A DNA stretch of 15,509 nt. It comes from an uncultured Oscillospiraceae bacterium (GTDB lineage Bacteria > Bacillota > Clostridia > UBA1212 > SIG427). The translations under genes and the position numbers were made by a program. Each line of letters starts with the position of its first letter. Within the stretch, counting starts at the first letter, position 1. Below the pieces are notes generated by a model. It was not told the origin of the DNA and searched no databases. It was given only the letters and a program-made list of their open reading frames with translations. The DNA lies in the NCBI GenBank assembly GCA_902465325.1, contig CABQMV010000036.1, positions 1 to 15,509 on the forward strand, written 5' to 3'. Shown piece after piece: positions 13,133 to 15,509 of this stretch.

Positions 13133-14180
13133 CGAAAGAGTCCGGAGTTTTGCGGAAATGACGGCCGGCCTTGCTATGCAGGAGGCATTCTACCGGCAGA
13201 GCAGCGTACCGGGCTACCTGGTGAAGCAGGATATGGGAGCTGTCAATTTTCTGCAGTTTTTTATTAATCAAGATACGTTTACATTTAATGAAAATACAGT
13301 GCCTGATCACAGGGCGCTGTATACTTTTATCTGCCTGTTTGACGATGTAGACCGGGAAGCCATTGAGCGCCTCAGTCAGCAGCAGAGAAGAGGGCAGGAG
13401 CTAGGGATACTGACCGATTTTGTAGTAGTAGATTTGAAGGCCGGGACGCTGAATAATTTAGCGAGGGGCCGCATGACGGACAGAAAATTACAAGCGGTTA
13501 TTGAAAAAGCTCTTGGATACAGGGATGCGGAATCGGCGGAGATGCAGCAAATAAAAAGAGAGGCCGTTCAGAAGGCCAGAGAGGGACACAAAGCGGCGGC
13601 CACCGTCCGTACCCTGTCACTAAGCAGCCCGGTTATGATATTAATTTTTATTAATATAGCTATCTATGTGGCCGGAGTGGTATTATCGGTGTTTCTTGGC
13701 ACCGATCCCCTCCAAAATTGGGGAATTCTGGACAGTGATCTGGTCTATCGGGGACAGCTCTGGCGGCTCTTCACCGCCATGTTTCTCCATGCAGATATGG
13801 CGCATATATTTGGCAATATGTATTTATTGCTTATGCTGGGCAGAGTCCTGAGCGGACAGTACAGCAATAAAAGGTTCCTTGGAGTATATTTGGTATCAGG
13901 CGTTTTTGGAAGCCTTTTATCCTGCCTGTTTACCCATGCCCGATCCCTGGGCGCTTCCGGGGCGATTATGGGTCTGGGCGGTGCGCTGGTATGCAAATTG
14001 CTTTTTGATAAAAACAGATTATATTTAAGACAGGGCGCCCTGTATGCAAATCTGGCGTTTCTGGTGATTTTTAACCTGGGCTATGGGCTTTTTAATACAG
14101 GAATTGATAATTACGGCCATTTCGGAGGCTTTTTCTGCGGATTTCTGCTTGAGCTCATATTTTCCAGAAAGAGAGCATAG
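13116..14180 (+). CDS. Rhomboid-family intramembrane serine protease
   Basis: This 354-residue protein has a C-terminal rhomboid domain: the TM2 pattern 'LWRLFTAMFLHADMAHIFGNMYLL' with the HxxxHxxxN-like residues, the catalytic GASG motif with Ser281, and the catalytic His335 in NYGHFGG. Six or more hydrophobic segments run from about residue 170 to the end. The first ~165 residues are soluble and not a family I recognise; they contain a strand-helix pattern with 'FTFNENTVPDHRALYTFICLFDDVDREAIERL' and a charged helix just before the membrane. The ATG at 13116 is preceded by GGTGGAGG; in-frame GTG codons at 13104 and 13107 are alternatives. Substrate is unknown. It overlaps the S1 gene and precedes the spoVB-like gene. 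Confidence 0.88.
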   Translation: MSEGADERVRSFAEMTAGLAMQEAFYRQSSVPGYLVKQDMGAVNFLQFFINQDTFTFNENTVPDHRALYTFICLFDDVDREAIERLSQQQRRGQELGILTDFVVVDLKAGTLNNLARGRMTDRKLQAVIEKALGYRDAESAEMQQIKREAVQKAREGHKAAATVRTLSLSSPVMILIFINIAIYVAGVVLSVFLGTDPLQNWGILDSDLVYRGQLWRLFTAMFLHADMAHIFGNMYLLLMLGRVLSGQYSNKRFLGVYLVSGVFGSLLSCLFTHARSLGASGAIMGLGGALVCKLLFDKNRLYLRQGALYANLAFLVIFNLGYGLFNTGIDNYGHFGGFFCGFLLELIFSRKRA

Positions 14181-14201
14181 TCTTACCCCGAGGGGTGAAC
14201 T

Positions 14202-15509
14202 ATGGTCTGTAATTCAAAAACGATTTCCAGAAGAAAAGAAACTTATAAAGCCGGAGCGGTAAAGCTGATGATTGCCGGTATTATTGTACGGCTCATGGGC
14301 TTTGCAAACCGCATTTTTATGTCCAACTTAATAGGGGCAGAGGGAATGGGCCTTTTTCAGCTAACATCACCGGTGTACTCCCTTATTATTTTAACCTTGA
14401 CCTCCGGCGTATCAATCAGTGTATCAGGAATGACGGCCTCTGAGGCTGCTGTGGGCAGAGATGGCAATGCCCGGCGAATCGCCAAAACAGCGTTTTTCCT
14501 GCTGCTGGCGCTGGGAGCCGCTGCGGGGCTGGCCTTGGTATTGACTGCCCATGGAATTGCAGTCAATATTCTTCATGATGAGCGTACCTATCTTTCCATG
14601 GTTATGCTGGCTCCCTGCATTCCAATTGTGGCCTCTGCCTCTGCTGTAAAAGGCTATTTTTACGGTACCTGTAATGTGGGTCCCAATGCGGTGGGACAGA
14701 TTGTAGAGCAGGTTGTCCGGATTGGCGTTATATTTGCTCTGGCGCAGGCCATTGCCGGTGAGAACCTGGCATATGCCTGTGCGCTGGCTACTGTCAGCAG
14801 TGCGCTGGGAGAAATGGCAAATCTTTTAGTCGTAGGGGCCGTCTTTGTATATCGGGGAAAGCGCTCTGGCGCCTATGAGGCGGCAGGGGCCGTTACTTTA
14901 CCCAGACGGCGGGCTGCTTCGCAAATTGTACGCACCTCTCTTCCAATTTCTGCCAGCCGTTTTCTGACTTCTCTAATGGGGACGCTGGAAACCGTTATTT
15001 TGCCCATGCGGTTTGTTGCGGGAGGCTATACTTATAAAACATCTATTGAAGTTTTAGGAAACTTATCCGGAATGGCAATGCCCATTTTGACTTTTCCTTC
15101 TGTCCTTACCTCTGCGCTGGCTACAACGCTGGTTCCAGCCATTGCAGAGGCCAGATCCCGGGGAAAAACGGAACTGGCTGCCAGCAGAATTTACAGATGT
15201 ATACGGCTCAGCTTTTTTATGGGTTTTTCCTTCTTTGGGGTTTTCTACGCTATGGGAGACTTTATTGGAAATCTGTTTTACCCCGGTCAGGACGCCGGTG
15301 TCTACCTGACCATGCTGGCGCCCTGCTGTGTATTAATGTATTTTCAGCAGACCATGAGCGGGATTTTAAATGGTCTGGAAAAGCAGGGCTGCGCGCTGCT
15401 GGTAACCTCTGTCAGTTATGGAATCCGTATTGCCTTTATTTGGTTTCTGCTGCCGGGGATTGGTGTGTATGCTTATATTATAGGGATCCTTTGCGGTATG
15501 CTGGTATCC
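14202..15509 (+). CDS. spoVB: SpoVB-like MATE/MOP-family lipid or polysaccharide flippase (3' end cut by window)
   Basis: An open frame of 436 codons runs from ATG 14202 (AGGGGTGA 4 bases upstream) to the window edge with no stop. It encodes a polytopic membrane protein with many hydrophobic segments. Its beginning 'AGAVKLMIAGIIVRLMGFANRIFMSNLIGAEGMGLFQL' is typical of SpoVB/MurJ-like members of the MOP superfamily; later 'FPSVLTSALATTLVPAIAEA' and 'FQQTMSGILNGLEKQ' match the stage V sporulation protein B group. SpoVB helps cortex peptidoglycan synthesis, probably by moving lipid-linked precursors. Assignment to spoVB rather than a general polysaccharide flippase rests on these motifs and on the sporulation neighbours. 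Confidence 0.85.
   Translation, partial: MVCNSKTISRRKETYKAGAVKLMIAGIIVRLMGFANRIFMSNLIGAEGMGLFQLTSPVYSLIILTLTSGVSISVSGMTASEAAVGRDGNARRIAKTAFFLLLALGAAAGLALVLTAHGIAVNILHDERTYLSMVMLAPCIPIVASASAVKGYFYGTCNVGPNAVGQIVEQVVRIGVIFALAQAIAGENLAYACALATVSSALGEMANLLVVGAVFVYRGKRSGAYEAAGAVTLPRRRAASQIVRTSLPISASRFLTSLMGTLETVILPMRFVAGGYTYKTSIEVLGNLSGMAMPILTFPSVLTSALATTLVPAIAEARSRGKTELAASRIYRCIRLSFFMGFSFFGVFYAMGDFIGNLFYPGQDAGVYLTMLAPCCVLMYFQQTMSGILNGLEKQGCALLVTSVSYGIRIAFIWFLLPGIGVYAYIIGILCGMLVS

Noticed and set aside
14184..14197. Small ACCCC-GA-GGGGT inverted repeat before spoVB
   Set aside because: The stem is only five pairs with a two-base loop, there is no T-run, and it overlaps the RBS by chance composition. 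It is not a terminator.
1..15509. CRISPR arrays, tRNA/rRNA genes, complete insertion sequences, replication origin
   Set aside because: No regularly spaced repeats, no cloverleaf or rRNA sequence, no transposase gene and no DnaA-box cluster were seen on either strand.

Overview
The window reads as a chromosomal segment of an endospore-forming, low-to-moderate GC Firmicute, most likely a gut Clostridia member (Lachnospiraceae-like). Evidence: sporulation genes yabP, yabQ and spoVB lie beside divIC; strong AGGAGG-type ribosome binding sites are used; a FeoB-associated Cys-rich membrane protein follows feoB; and there is a remnant of a Tn916/Tn1549-type conjugative transposon. The assignment is inference from gene content; no 16S or tRNA gene is present.

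Layout. (1) 1-2894: a ferrous-iron uptake operon, feoA-feoB-FeoB-associated Cys-rich peptide, with start/stop overlaps at each joint. A DtxR/MntR-type metalloregulator gene with its own weak promoter follows. A 72-bp near-palindrome covers the feoA ribosome binding site and start codon. (2) 2971-6708: a DUF2156 acyltransferase-like gene, then a small membrane export gene (sm_multidrug_ex, COG2426) cut into two pieces by a 2.35 kb insertion (about 4103-6451). The insertion has matching terminal inverted repeats, carries a truncated thioester/CnaB adhesin gene and only the last ~24 codons of a tyrosine integrase, and so is an ICE reduced to its two ends by one large internal deletion. Removing it restores the host reading frame exactly. 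(3) 6710-9507: a small two-TM protein gene on the minus strand, about 450 bp of apparently non-coding debris, then a fragment of another accessory module on the plus strand: a 5'-truncated and frameshifted ABC-2 permease, an intact LytTR regulator gene, and the first ~25 codons of a DUF3021 gene. This module is joined head-on to rlmD (23S rRNA m5U1939 methyltransferase), which has lost its C-terminal catalytic domain. (4) 9647-11531: rho and rpmE, with a clear rpmE promoter and terminator. (5) 11631-15509: a run of closely spaced genes, yabP-yabQ-divIC-S1 domain protein-rhomboid protease-spoVB-like flippase (the last cut by the window edge). A candidate sigma-E type promoter sits in the tail of the rpmE terminator.

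How it fits together: the core genes (Fe uptake, termination factor, ribosomal protein, sporulation and division) are ordinary and intact. The interesting part is 4100-8710, where two independent mobile or accessory segments have decayed inside core genes, leaving two broken chromosomal genes (the COG2426 gene and rlmD), a gutted ICE that still has both ends, a chimeric adhesin without a wall anchor, and a LytTR regulator separated from most of its usual partners.
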